DNA of 64,000 nucleotides. Origin: Cyanomargarita calcarea GSE-NOS-MK-12-04C. Its GTDB lineage: Bacteria; Cyanobacteriota; Cyanobacteriia; Cyanobacteriales; Nostocaceae. This document shows positions 27,601-36,271 of the stretch, piece by piece (position 1 is the first letter of the stretch; each line of letters begins with the position of its first letter). The position numbers and the translations under genes were made by a program. The notes under the pieces were generated by a model. That model did no database searches and was not told the DNA's origin. It worked only from the letters and a program-made list of their open reading frames with translations. The stretch spans positions 1 to 64,000 of the forward strand of contig JAHHGZ010000041.1 in assembly GCA_019359595.1 (NCBI GenBank), in the 5' to 3' direction.

Positions 27601-29287
27601 ACGTAACAAAAAAGAATTAGCCAAAGAATTAGATGCGGCAATCAAAGGTGTAAATAATGCCTTTGATAAAGGTTCTGATTGGCAAACACCACTTGGTAGT
27701 TATTTTACCGCCAAACCATTAGGAAAAGTGGGAGAAATTGCCTACGTTTATCCAGCAGCGGTTAACTCCTACGTTGGTATTGGTCGCAATGTCTTCCGTT
27801 TATTCCCCAAAGTATTGGATGACCTGAAAAATAACAATCTCTACAACCGTGCTGCCGACGTTGAAAAACTAGTATATCCCAGAAGCTTGAATAAATTGTC
27901 ACTGAGGCAATTAGAAACACTAGAAAAACGATTGCTAGAAGATTCTTTAGCAATGTTTGAAAGCGAAATTGCCTTTGCTAGATATATGACGACAATTTTT
28001 AGAGATGAGTTCCAAGTCAAACCAAAAAGTGTATTTGGATATAGCTTAGGTGAAACTACAATGATGGTTGCCCAGGGAGTTTGGAGTAACTTTGACAGTG
28101 GAAGCAACACCCTAAACTCTTCACCATTATTTGGCGATCGCTTATCTGGGCCAAAAAACGCTGTCAGGGAGTACTGGGGACAAAAAACTGTATTACAACC
28201 AGAAGATAATGATTTTTGGAGTACCTACGTTTTGATGGCAACTCCATCTCAAATAATGGAATGTCTCAAACAGGAAAATCGCGTTTATTTAACCCAGATT
28301 AATACTCCAGAAGAAGTATTAATTGCTGGTGAAACAGCAGCTTGTCAGAGAATCATCGAAACATTAAGTTGTAATGCCTTTGCTGCACCTTTTAACCATG
28401 CCATTCATTGCGAACCAATGCGTTCCGAATATGGTGAAATTGCCAAAGTTAACACCTTACCATCCCATAATTTAGCAAATATTACCTTTTATTCTGCCGC
28501 TAAGTGCGCACCAATAACACTGGATAGTAACGGGATTGCTCACAATATTGCCCAAGGATTGTGTCAGCAACTCGACTTTCCAAAATTAGTTAATCGTGTC
28601 TGGGAAGATGGGGCCAGAATCTTCATCGAAGCTGGTGCTGGTAACGTCTGTTCCCGCTGGATTGATACTATTCTTGCGGGCAAAGACCATATTACCATTG
28701 CACTGAATAGAAGAGGTTCAGACGACCATGCATCTATAGTGAAAGCACTAGCAAAACTTCTCAGTCATCGCATTTCTCTTGACATCTCGCAACTCTATGA
28801 GCTAACAGAAACCAGCAGTAAAAATAAAGCAACCCTAAAAACAGTCACCTTGGGTGGAAACTCCATTAGTGCCACGATATTGAGCGAAGAAAATCGTCAA
28901 CTATTCCAAAATTTCTCCGGTAAACTCCAGGAATATCCCTGCATCAATCAACTACCAACCCAACCCGAATTTATAGAGCCTGAACCCTTAGATATCGTAG
29001 AGGTTGAAAATTCTCATAACATCGCACCACCTACAACACACGAAGAAGAAATCCCAATGATTAGCACCATTAATAACAGCCTTGGTCAACCCCTATCACC
29101 TCCAGAATTTGATTACACAATAACTTTAGGCAGTATCCCTACTCAATATCAACAACTGACAGCAAATAACTCCAACGTCAACAAAGCCCATGCAACCTTC
29201 CTAAAAACCAGACAAGACTTTAGCAAACAAATGAGCGAAATAATTCAACTACAATTAGCTTGCGTAGAACAATTACTACAAAATTAA
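24629..29287 (+). CDS. hglC: Heterocyst glycolipid synthase HglC (KS-chain length factor-AT)
   Basis: A 1552-residue protein laid out like PfaC/PfaB components. The first KS (about 1-450) is complete: Cys-199 in LDAACSSSIYSVKL, ECHATGTLLGD, and KANVGHLLTAAG. The second KS-like unit (about 468-925, from IAIVGMDAFFGGCNGLDAF) has TLSAGENSAIKALE where the cysteine should be. It therefore looks like a chain-length factor that dimerises with an active KS. An AT-like domain (about 1030-1400) has Ser-1139 in FGYSLGETTMMVAQG. The last ~35 residues repeat the helical motif of the HglE linker (HATFLKTRQDFSKQM). It lies 151 bp after hglD with a CTTCCTTCTT run between. Confidence 0.86.
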   Translation: MEKIAIIGLSCLFPDAKNPDEFWQNLIEQKDSTSSATAQEIGIDPATFYHPLKGTPDKTYSLQGGYIRNFEFDPTEYNLPAEFLESLDNTFKWSLYAAKQAIEHSGYWGNQDVLSKCGVILGNLSFPTRLSNELISPIYQQTINSAISELLQHDQLKLAALPTQTKASLYNSMISGLPTAIVAQALSLSQANFCLDAACSSSIYSVKLASYYLQTHKSDMMLAGAISCSDSLFVRMLFSGVQGYAENGISRPLDKASRGLVPADGIGILALKRYSDAVRDGDTIHATIAGSGLSNDGRGKHLLSPNSKGQVLAFERAYNEAEINPKDIDYMECHATGTLLGDTTEFNSIETFFGQHQAAPLVGSAKANVGHLLTAAGMVGMIKVILGMSRGVIPATINVTEPIGTENNVIYANQIVRNTTQWQKRSPIKRAAVSAFGFGGTNSHIILEQGSIANKTDNVTPLTPAKIAIVGMDAFFGGCNGLDAFERSIYEGTQHFIPLPRNRWHGIETQEDLLKEYGFADGKAPAGAYIQDFEIDTLASKIPPNELDKLNPQQLLILKVADRAVKDAGLKEGENVAVIIAAETELSVHQLQQRWNLPWQVQEGLISEQVCLPSEQLSQLESIIKDSIHNPVESSEYVSHIANIMASRVSSMWNFTGPAFTLSAGENSAIKALEVAQMLLSSGEVDAVVVGAVDLAGGVENVLLRNKLASINTGVATLSFDQKANGWMVGEGAGAVVLKHHETAKKAGDRIYAVVDAVTFFQENSPQLQKPNQTAVNQTCEQAFNLAGIQPTEINYLEVFGSGIPEEDEAEIKGLLQSYRKNSHGLNCAIGSVKANIGHTYVASGIASLIKTALCLYYRYIPASPKWTDVKMPEMWQESPFYVATESRPWFPDKEATRRIAAINGMGIDGTYAHVIVSEEISQKERHSKYLQETPFYLFPLAASSHTELVAHLSTLQKTIENSVSLANTATQTFANYQKYSEANYTLAILGRNKKELAKELDAAIKGVNNAFDKGSDWQTPLGSYFTAKPLGKVGEIAYVYPAAVNSYVGIGRNVFRLFPKVLDDLKNNNLYNRAADVEKLVYPRSLNKLSLRQLETLEKRLLEDSLAMFESEIAFARYMTTIFRDEFQVKPKSVFGYSLGETTMMVAQGVWSNFDSGSNTLNSSPLFGDRLSGPKNAVREYWGQKTVLQPEDNDFWSTYVLMATPSQIMECLKQENRVYLTQINTPEEVLIAGETAACQRIIETLSCNAFAAPFNHAIHCEPMRSEYGEIAKVNTLPSHNLANITFYSAAKCAPITLDSNGIAHNIAQGLCQQLDFPKLVNRVWEDGARIFIEAGAGNVCSRWIDTILAGKDHITIALNRRGSDDHASIVKALAKLLSHRISLDISQLYELTETSSKNKATLKTVTLGGNSISATILSEENRQLFQNFSGKLQEYPCINQLPTQPEFIEPEPLDIVEVENSHNIAPPTTHEEEIPMISTINNSLGQPLSPPEFDYTITLGSIPTQYQQLTANNSNVNKAHATFLKTRQDFSKQMSEIIQLQLACVEQLLQN

Positions 29288-29535
29288 TTACTCTCTTCTT
29301 CCTTCGCGTACTTCGTATCTTCGCGGTTAATTAAATAAATATTCTAATGAACCACGAAGACGCACTCTTGCGCTTCGCCTTCCCGTTCGCGGAGCGTGCC
29401 GGAGGCAAGGGTAGGACGCGAAGAAAAGATAGTTTGAGAGAGCTTTTGCAAGTCCTATCTCTCTTTCTCTGCGTCCTTGGGGTTCTTGGCGGTTAATATC
29501 CCAAACCTCCTCACTCAAATCGAATATTCCCAAAC
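29288..29535. repeat. Intergenic dispersed palindromes between hglC and hglA
   Basis: It contains CTTCGCGTACTTCGTATCTT, GCGGTTAATTAAATAAAT, CTTCCCGTTCGCGGAGCGTG and CCTTGGGGTTCTTGGCGGTT, the same small dispersed repeat family as upstream of hglD. No gene is seen. Confidence 0.65.
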
Positions 29536-31206
29536 ATGACAAACATCAATACCCTCCTAGATAAAAGTAATAACTATCTACAATATTGTGGAAACTTTAC
29601 CACCCAAGCCCAAACCTGGAAAGGTTCCTTAGATTGTGTATCCTTTGACCAAGAAAGCATCAAAAAAGCATTTCTCACAACCCATAAACCCTGCTATATC
29701 CTAAGAACTGCTGGCAAAATCGGCGTTACCAACGAAGGTTACTTGCATCCCGTAGATAACACAACATCAGAACAAATCGAACTATTAATTGCTGTACCCC
29801 CAATCCACACCCAACAATTAGGCGACCCAAATTTTACCTCCTTTCATGGCTTAAAATACGCCTACACCACAGGTGCAATGGCAGGTGGAATTGCTTCTGA
29901 AGAAATGGTAATCGCCCTCGGAAAAGAAAAACTCTTAGGCTCCTTTGGTGCCGGGGGTTTAAGTCCAGAGCGTTTAGAAGCAGCGATTAAACGCATTCAA
30001 GAAGCATTACCAAATGGGCCTTATGCCTTCAATTTAATTCACAGTCCCAGCGAACCTGCAATTGAACGCCGCGCTGTAGATTTATACCTCAAATATGGTG
30101 TCAGAACCTTAGAAGCTTCGGCATTCTTAGACTTAACTCCCAACATTGTTTACTATCGTGCAGCAGGACTTAGTTTAAACGCAGCCAATCAAATTGAAAT
30201 CAAAAACAAGGTCATCGCCAAAATTTCTCGTCGCGAAGTTGCTACTAAATTTATGCAACCAGCACCAGCAAAAATGCTCAAAGAATTAGTTGATCAAGGA
30301 CTCATTACTGAATTACAAGCAAGTCTTGCAGCCAAAGTTGCAATGGCAGATGATATTACTGTAGAAGCAGATTCTGGCGGTCATACAGATAATCGCCCCC
30401 TAGTTTGTCTCTTACCTTCAATGTTGGCATTAAGAGATGAAATACAAGCACAATTTAATTATGAAAAACCCATTAGAATTGGAGTAGGAGGAGGAATTGC
30501 TACGCCACAATCAGCCTTAGCTGCATTTATGATGGGTGCTGCTTATGTAGTAACTGGCTCAATCAATCAATCCTGTATTGAATCCGGAGCTTGTCAACAT
30601 ACCAAACAATTGTTAGCTCAAGCAGAAATGGCTGACGTGATGATGGCTCCAGCAGCTGATATGTTTGAAATGGGAGTAAAACTGCAAGTCCTCAAACGTG
30701 GAACTCTTTTTCCTCAAAGAGCGCAAAAACTATTCGAGTTATACAGAAATTATGACTCAATTGATGATATTCCTGTTCCAGAAAGACAAAAAATAGAAAA
30801 ACAAATTTTCCGTAAGAGTTGTGCTGAGGTATGGCAAGGAACTGTTGATTATCTCACACAAAAAAATCCTGAAAAACTGGCGAGGGCAAATAGCAATCCC
30901 AAGATGAAAATGGCGTTGATTTTTCGCTGGTATTTGGGATTATCCTCACGCTGGTCTAATTCAGGTGAAAAAGGTCGAGAAATCGATTATCAAATTTGGT
31001 GCGGACCTGCGATGGGTGGCTTTAATGACTGGGTACGCGGTTCTTATTTGTCTGAAGTAAATAATCGCCGGGTTGTTGATGTTGCTCAACACCTCATGAT
31101 TGGAGCAGCCTTCTTATACCGCATTCAAAACTTAAAAATTCAAGGGCTGCAAATTCCAGATTACTACACTCAATATGTTCCAAATAGCTCCACATTGGAA
31201 GTGTGA
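29536..31206 (+). CDS. hglA: PfaD-type enoyl reductase HglA
   Basis: A 556-residue FMN-dependent TIM-barrel protein of the PfaD/FabK-like nitronate monooxygenase family. Family hallmarks are GAMAGGIASEEMVIALGK, GSFGAGGLSPERLEAAIKR, YAFNLIHSPSEPAIE, ADSGGHTDNRPLVCLLP, GVGGGIATPQSALAAFMMGA and TGSINQSCIESG. The last two are flavin phosphate-binding and active-site loops. In PUFA synthases this enzyme reduces the enoyl bond, so here it would saturate the growing chain. The C-terminal block WQGTVDYLTQKNPEKL and GPAMGGFNDWVRGSYL is usual in the PfaD family. It ends 6 bp before hglB, so the two are almost certainly co-transcribed. The symbol is less certain than the function. Confidence 0.82.
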   Translation: MTNINTLLDKSNNYLQYCGNFTTQAQTWKGSLDCVSFDQESIKKAFLTTHKPCYILRTAGKIGVTNEGYLHPVDNTTSEQIELLIAVPPIHTQQLGDPNFTSFHGLKYAYTTGAMAGGIASEEMVIALGKEKLLGSFGAGGLSPERLEAAIKRIQEALPNGPYAFNLIHSPSEPAIERRAVDLYLKYGVRTLEASAFLDLTPNIVYYRAAGLSLNAANQIEIKNKVIAKISRREVATKFMQPAPAKMLKELVDQGLITELQASLAAKVAMADDITVEADSGGHTDNRPLVCLLPSMLALRDEIQAQFNYEKPIRIGVGGGIATPQSALAAFMMGAAYVVTGSINQSCIESGACQHTKQLLAQAEMADVMMAPAADMFEMGVKLQVLKRGTLFPQRAQKLFELYRNYDSIDDIPVPERQKIEKQIFRKSCAEVWQGTVDYLTQKNPEKLARANSNPKMKMALIFRWYLGLSSRWSNSGEKGREIDYQIWCGPAMGGFNDWVRGSYLSEVNNRRVVDVAQHLMIGAAFLYRIQNLKIQGLQIPDYYTQYVPNSSTLEV

Positions 31207-31212
31207 AAAATT

Positions 31213-32706
31213 ATGACTGCAAAACAATTTTATAGCGCCGAAGATATTCAAGCATATCTGGTGTCTAACCTGGCGGAAATCCTGAAATTATCTAGCAATG
31301 AAATCGATGCCACAGAGTCATTAGAAAGTTACGGTTTGAATTCAGCACAGGCAATGATTTTAGTCGGTAAAGTAGAAAAATTGCTCGGTTTTCAACCCTC
31401 TCCTGTGTTGCTGTGGCATTATCCAACTATTGCCGCACTTTCAGAGCGTTTAGCGGAAGAATCAGAAGTCAAAGACACAAAAGTTAGTCACAAGGCTACA
31501 ACTCCTGTCCTAGATTTGAATGCAGAAGCTGTTCTCGATCCTAGCATCCGTCCTCCATCAGGAAACTACGAACTAATTCCTGACCCACGACGCATCTTTT
31601 TAACTGGTGGCACAGGCTTTTTAGGAGCCTTTATTATCAAAGAGTTGTTAGACAAAACTAATGCAGATATTTACTGCTTAGTTCGTGCCGAAAATCCCGA
31701 AGCAGGTAGCACAAAGCTAAAACAGAACCTGCAACTTTATTCAATTTGGGAAGAACAGTACAATACTAGAATTATCCCTGTTCTAGGTGACTTATCTTTA
31801 CCACTTTTGGGCTTGAGTCCGGAAGGGTTTCAAATGCTAGCGGCAAATATAGATATTATCTATCACAGTGCCGCCATGTTAAATTACGTTTTCCCCTACC
31901 AAGCGCTAAAAACCGCCAATGTTTTGGGAACTCAAGAAATTTTGAGATTGGCAACTCAAATAAAAGTCAAACCCGTACATTACGTTTCCAGCGTTGCTGT
32001 CTTTGAATCAACTGCTTATGCAGGCAAAGTTGTCAAAGAAGATGATAAATTTCAACATTGGAATGGGATTTTTCTCGGTTATTCTCAGACAAAATGGGTT
32101 GCCGAAAAGCTAGTAAAAATTGCAGGCGATCGCGGACTACCGATTACTATCCACAGACCCCCATTAATTGCAGGAGATAGCAGAACTGGTATTTCTAATA
32201 CCCATGATTTTATTAACCTCATGGCAAAAGGTTGTTTGCAAATGGGATGTTTCCCAAACATAGATTATATGTTGGATATGTCTCCGGTAGATTATGTCAG
32301 CCAAGCTATTGTATATCTCTCCCTACAGAAGTCTTCCAAGGGCAAAGCTTTCCACTTGCAACATCCCGAACCGGCTCCTTTAAGTAAGTTAGTTGATTGG
32401 CTGCGTTTATTTGGGTTCCCCATTCAAATGATTCCTTACGAACAGTGGCAATCAAAGTTAGTCACCGATGTCACCTCTGCGGAAAATCCACTTTACACTC
32501 TGCGACCTTTCCTACTTGAGCGCTGGTCAAAAGAACAGCTGACAATTCCAGATTTATACGCACAAGCCAGAAGACCCCATGTTAGCTGTCAGGCTACGCT
32601 GGATGCACTTGCAGGAAGTTCCATAGCCTGTCCCCCAATAGATTCTCAATTATTCATGACCTACGCTTCTTACTTGATTTCTAGTGGTTTCATAAATGTC
32701 GCGTAA
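31213..32706 (+). CDS. hglB: HglB/HetM: ACP plus thioester reductase
   Basis: A 497-residue protein. An N-terminal acyl carrier domain has the phosphopantetheine serine at residue 44 ([20 protein letters not shown]). The NAD(P)-dependent thioester reductase domain follows: [20 protein letters not shown] (G-x-x-G-x-x-G), [38 protein letters not shown] and [13 protein letters not shown] (Y-x3-K). It would release the finished chain from the carrier by reduction, giving the fatty alcohol of heterocyst glycolipids. This is HetM/HglB of Anabaena PCC 7120. The start 6 bp after hglA has a GGAAG upstream. Confidence 0.9.
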   Translation: MTAKQFYSAEDIQAYLVSNLAEILKLSSNEIDATESLESYGLNSAQAMILVGKVEKLLGFQPSPVLLWHYPTIAALSERLAEESEVKDTKVSHKATTPVLDLNAEAVLDPSIRPPSGNYELIPDPRRIFLTGGTGFLGAFIIKELLDKTNADIYCLVRAENPEAGSTKLKQNLQLYSIWEEQYNTRIIPVLGDLSLPLLGLSPEGFQMLAANIDIIYHSAAMLNYVFPYQALKTANVLGTQEILRLATQIKVKPVHYVSSVAVFESTAYAGKVVKEDDKFQHWNGIFLGYSQTKWVAEKLVKIAGDRGLPITIHRPPLIAGDSRTGISNTHDFINLMAKGCLQMGCFPNIDYMLDMSPVDYVSQAIVYLSLQKSSKGKAFHLQHPEPAPLSKLVDWLRLFGFPIQMIPYEQWQSKLVTDVTSAENPLYTLRPFLLERWSKEQLTIPDLYAQARRPHVSCQATLDALAGSSIACPPIDSQLFMTYASYLISSGFINVA

Positions 32707-32891
32707 TTCTGGATGAAGGTTGGGAGTTATGAGTTAGGAGTTAGGAGTTAAAAACTCATTTTTCTTAACTCTCCACTGAGTTGAAATTTCTGTTGTAATT
32801 ATTTCCGCAAAATCCAAAATCGCTTTGCCTGCCCTGCTTTTTAGGCACTCCTCACAAGCTGCTAAAAGGCTGACTGTTACCGTGTGACGCA

Positions 32892-33614
32892 ATGACTACT
32901 CTTACTAATCATATGTGGCTGCCTGCTCCTTGTGACTTGACTTTGTTGCAGGATGATGTACATGTCTGGCGAATTGAACTTGACCAACCAGAAGCCCAAT
33001 TGCAATCTTTACTCCAAACCCTCTCTAGCGATGAACGTTCTCGGGCTGAACGGTTTTATCAAAAACAGCACCGTCACCGTTTTATCGCTGGTCGCGGTAT
33101 TCTCCGATGCATCCTTGGCCGTTACTTAAACATCGACCCCTCTGTGTTGAAGTTTGATTATGAACCCCTTGGCAAGCCTGTTTTGGCTGATACATACGGT
33201 GGAAAAAAACTTTGGTTTAACTTATCTCACTCCCAAGGTTTAGCTCTGTGTGCCGTGAGTTGCGATCGCCTAATCGGTGTGGACTTAGAATACATTCGTC
33301 CAATTTCCGATGTCATCTCTCTTGCGGAACAGTTTTTCTCAACCAGCGAATACGCCCTCATGCGATCGCTTCCACCCAGTCAAAAACAACAAACATTCTT
33401 CCGCTACTGGACTTGTAAGGAAGCTTATTTAAAAGCTACAGGAGCCGGACTAGCTCAACTAGACAAAATTGAAGTTTCCTTAACTCCAGGACAACCAGCC
33501 AGCTTGCAAGCAGTTCCTGACTGGAGCCTCTTAGAAATGGAACCCGCCAAAAATTGTGTTGCAGCAGTTGCTGTCGCAGGGTTTGGCTGGTATCTCAAAT
33601 GTTGGCAGTACTAA
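32892..33614 (+). CDS. hetI: Sfp-type phosphopantetheinyl transferase HetI
   Basis: A 240-residue 4'-phosphopantetheinyl transferase. Motifs in order: AGRGILRCILGRYLNI, LWFNLSHSQGLALCAVS, RLIGVDLEYIRPISD (Mg-binding D-x-E) and FFRYWTCKEAYLKATGAGL (W-x-x-KEA). It would load CoA-derived arms on the ACPs of HglE and HglB, and probably on all carrier proteins of the cell. In PCC 7120 hetI lies beyond hetN on the opposite strand. Here it follows hglB directly on the same strand. The spacer (32707-32891) contains a GAGTTAGGAGTT repeat. Confidence 0.9.
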   Translation: MTTLTNHMWLPAPCDLTLLQDDVHVWRIELDQPEAQLQSLLQTLSSDERSRAERFYQKQHRHRFIAGRGILRCILGRYLNIDPSVLKFDYEPLGKPVLADTYGGKKLWFNLSHSQGLALCAVSCDRLIGVDLEYIRPISDVISLAEQFFSTSEYALMRSLPPSQKQQTFFRYWTCKEAYLKATGAGLAQLDKIEVSLTPGQPASLQAVPDWSLLEMEPAKNCVAAVAVAGFGWYLKCWQY

Positions 33615-34071
33615 AGAAAAGGACGTTGGGCATTGTTGGTTGTTCCCAACACTCCTAATATCAAATCCGGAGGGTACATCCCAGTTTTTATTTCGTAGGA
33701 AGAGAAAAATCAAGCTGTCATTGCGTTGCGTAGCTTCCCGTAGGGTGGAGGAACGCTCCGCTAACGCTTCGTAAGCCTACGGCACGCTACGCGAACGCAA
33801 TGACGGTAATTACAAAAAAGTGGGATGCTCCCAATCCGGATGCTTCCCGCAGCCACTCCACCCCCTAGATATGTAGCACTGTCGAGCCTCCGCAGTGCTA
33901 CGTCTCTACAAAGGTTCTGGATAACGCATATTTAAATTCGGTCGAGGTCTATTAATTATTGCCAAATTGGCAACATAAAACAGCAGGCATAAATTTCAAT
34001 TATTTTATAAAACTCTCTACATTAATAGTGAGTGTTTATGCTTAATCGCTTCAATTTACCATATTTTTGAT
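33615..34071. other. Intergenic region with a long dispersed palindrome
   Basis: At 33717-33807 GTCATTGCGTTGCGTAGC faces GCTACGCGAACGCAATGAC, with CGCTCCGCTAACGCTTCG between, making an imperfect hairpin of the small dispersed repeat type. The remaining sequence is A/T-rich and should hold the promoter of the following SDR gene. No gene is seen. Confidence 0.65.
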
Positions 34072-34890
34072 ATGAATACCACCCCAAAAAATAAGCGTCA
34101 AAAAACTGCTCTGATTACTGGAGCCTCTAGTGGAATTGGCTACCAATTAGCATACATCTTTGCCCAAAATAATTACAATCTTGTGTTAGTAGACAAGAAC
34201 GAACAAAAACTTGTCGAAATCGCGGATGAATTCCCCAAAAAATTTAGTATTTTTGTCAAAATTTTTGCTAAAGATTTATCTATACCCACATCTCCAGAAG
34301 AAATTTTCACCGAGTTACAACAATCATCTATCAAGGTAGATGTGTTAGTAAACAATGCAGGCTTTGGTACTTATGGAGTATTTGCAGGAACCGACATCAC
34401 TACTCAGCTAAAAATGCTACAGGTCAATATAGTGAGTCTCACCCATTTAACAAAATTATTCCTCAAGGATATGGTAGAACAAGGCTATGGAAAAATATTA
34501 AACGTTGCCTCAGTAGCAGCTTTTCAACCAGGGCCACTCATGGCGGTTTATTTCGCTACAAAAGCCTATGTTTTATCATTTTCCGAAGCAATCGCTAATG
34601 AATTACAAGATACAGGTGTGACCGTCACTGTTCTTTGTCCAGGACCAACAGCATCAGAATTTCAAAAAACAGCTGCGATGGAAGACTCAAAAATTGCCAG
34701 CGTTAATCGGATGATGAGTACAAAAAGCGTTGCCAAAATTGGTTACTGCGGCTTAATGGCAAACAAAACAGTTGTCATTCCTGGTTTAAGAAATAAGATT
34801 CTCACAGAAGTCATCAGATTTACACCAAGAAAGCTGGTAACAAAAGTTGTGAAAAGTATGCACGAACTAAAAAAAATTAATAAGAGTTAA
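34072..34890 (+). CDS. Classical short-chain dehydrogenase in the hetN position
   Basis: A 272-residue SDR: ALITGASSGIGYQLAYIFAQ (cofactor motif), VDVLVNNAGFGTYGVF (NNAG), LNVASVAAFQPGPLMAVYFA (Ser) and YFATKAYVLSFSEAIANEL (Y-x3-K), then VLCPGPTASEF. HetN, the heterocyst-pattern inhibitor, is an SDR in the same neighbourhood in PCC 7120 and carries RGSGR in an ERGSGR stretch before the catalytic serine. The equivalent stretch here is VEQGYGKILN, so RGSGR is absent. The protein resembles DltE-like oxidoreductases more than HetN. It may reduce a keto group of the glycolipid aglycone, or be unrelated to heterocysts. Confidence 0.7.
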   Translation: MNTTPKNKRQKTALITGASSGIGYQLAYIFAQNNYNLVLVDKNEQKLVEIADEFPKKFSIFVKIFAKDLSIPTSPEEIFTELQQSSIKVDVLVNNAGFGTYGVFAGTDITTQLKMLQVNIVSLTHLTKLFLKDMVEQGYGKILNVASVAAFQPGPLMAVYFATKAYVLSFSEAIANELQDTGVTVTVLCPGPTASEFQKTAAMEDSKIASVNRMMSTKSVAKIGYCGLMANKTVVIPGLRNKILTEVIRFTPRKLVTKVVKSMHELKKINKS

Positions 34891-34947
34891 GGGTCAGAAT
34901 AATTCGTAATGACGCTCAATGACTTGCTAAGGTAATTCGTAATTAAT

Positions 34948-35070
34948 AATATCACTGATGGCCAAGAAACTTCTTGGCGTGAATATTACACACGTTTAGC
35001 TGCAATTGTAGGTCTACCTAAACCCTTAAGTCTATCAGCACCTGTAATCATTGTTATCTGCGAACAATAG
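34948..35070 (+). pseudogene. Fragment of an hgdA-like epimerase gene
   Basis: Read from 34948, the sequence gives NITDGQETSWREYYTRLAAI, then VGLPKPLS, and ends with a stop at 35068-35070. HgdA (9961-10965) contains NITDGQETSWKEYFTRLAQM at the matching place. No start or N-terminal part is visible, so this is a ~40-codon remnant of a second epimerase gene on the + strand. Confidence 0.75.
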
Positions 35071-35132
35071 TTTTCCTAGGCTTAAGTAATTTTAAAATTT
35101 TCGTTCTTCAAGTCATACTATAGAGAGGATGA

Positions 35133-35990
35133 ATGATTACACAAACTCAACGTCCAGTTGTGGTGACGGGAGCATCAACAGGAATTGGTGAAGCATGTGC
35201 CTTACGTTTAGACAAGTTGGGATTCACAGTCTTTGCTGGGGTGCGTAAAGATAGTGATGCTGAAAAACTTAAACAGAAGGCATCACCAAGACTCACTCCT
35301 ATTTTTTTAGATGTGACTGATGCCGAGTCGATTGCATCTGCGGTTGAGATCGTGACACAGACAGTAGGCGATCGCGGACTTTTTGGTTTGGTGAATAACG
35401 CCGGAATTTCCATCCCAAGTCCGTTAGAATTAATCCCAATTGCAGAATTTGAACAGCAGATGCAAGTGAATGTCACCGGACAATTAGCAGTGACACAAGC
35501 ATTTCTTGGTTTATTACGTCTTACGAAGGGTCGAATTGTCAATATGGGCTCGATTCGCGGTCGTAGTGCGGCCCCGTTTCTCGGTGCTTATAATATCTCA
35601 AAATTTGCCCTCGAAGCATTCACCGACGTGCTGCGGATGGAGTTACGACCTTGGGGAATCTCAGTTTCAATTATAGAACCGGGTACGATCGCGACCCCAA
35701 TTTGGAAAAAGACCTTTGCACCTGTCGATATCGCACTTGAGAATCTCCCTGTGACCGCACAAAATCTCTACGGTGATGCGATGAAGATTGTCCGCAAAAA
35801 AACGGGAATTATGGCATTATCAGGAATTCCTGCAGATACTGTAGCAGTTGCTGTTGTCCATGCGCTGACTGCTGTAAAACCTCGCACTCGCTATTTGGTT
35901 GGACAAGATGCAAAAATCGAAGCATTCCTCAAGCATATTTTGCCCGATAAAGTGTATGACCGTCTGATTTTATATTCAATGGGTTTGTAG
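35133..35990 (+). CDS. Second short-chain dehydrogenase
   Basis: A 285-residue SDR of the classical type: VVTGASTGIGEACALRLDKL, GLVNNAGISIPSPLEL, IVNMGSIRGRSAAPFLGAYN and YNISKFALEAFTDVLRMEL (Y-x3-K). It resembles the retinol or 17-beta-hydroxysteroid dehydrogenase-like branch (IEPGTIATPIWKK). Like the preceding SDR it has no RGSGR motif (LLRLTKGRIVN instead). The rare insert between these SDR genes is an hgdA-like fragment, so the region has been rearranged. The substrate is unknown. Confidence 0.75.
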   Translation: MITQTQRPVVVTGASTGIGEACALRLDKLGFTVFAGVRKDSDAEKLKQKASPRLTPIFLDVTDAESIASAVEIVTQTVGDRGLFGLVNNAGISIPSPLELIPIAEFEQQMQVNVTGQLAVTQAFLGLLRLTKGRIVNMGSIRGRSAAPFLGAYNISKFALEAFTDVLRMELRPWGISVSIIEPGTIATPIWKKTFAPVDIALENLPVTAQNLYGDAMKIVRKKTGIMALSGIPADTVAVAVVHALTAVKPRTRYLVGQDAKIEAFLKHILPDKVYDRLILYSMGL

Positions 35991-36064
35991 AGATAGGACG
36001 GGAGCAAATGTCCCAATGCTTCTTGAACACCTCCAAACAAGGCTCAGAGGTGCTTAATTAAACA

Positions 36065-36265
36065 AGCAAGCGATCGTTAATCAAACAAATCAAACGCTTT
36101 TAGCTTCTATTTCTGCTTCTATTCAACTCCAAGAAGCCGATCAAACAATAATGCTAAAAGCGAACAAGGTGCAGCAATTAGACCGGGTGATTCATGTTGC
36201 CAGTCAACCTTCATAATGCCGAAACCCAAAATGTTGTGATTTCGGGAAACGGTAAGCTCAAGTAA
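36065..36265 (+). other. Possible decayed coding fragment
   Basis: One frame reads KQAIVNQTNQTLLASISASI then QLQEADQTIMLKANKVQQLD and stops; another frame continues NAETQNVVISGNGKLK to a stop at about 36265. This suggests a frameshifted remnant of a helical protein. Its family is not recognised. Confidence 0.3.
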
Positions 36266-36271
36266 TAGTTC

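Noticed and set aside
34072-34890. Calling this SDR hetN
   Set aside because: Position fits, but the RGSGR motif is missing and the sequence is closer to DltE-like SDRs.
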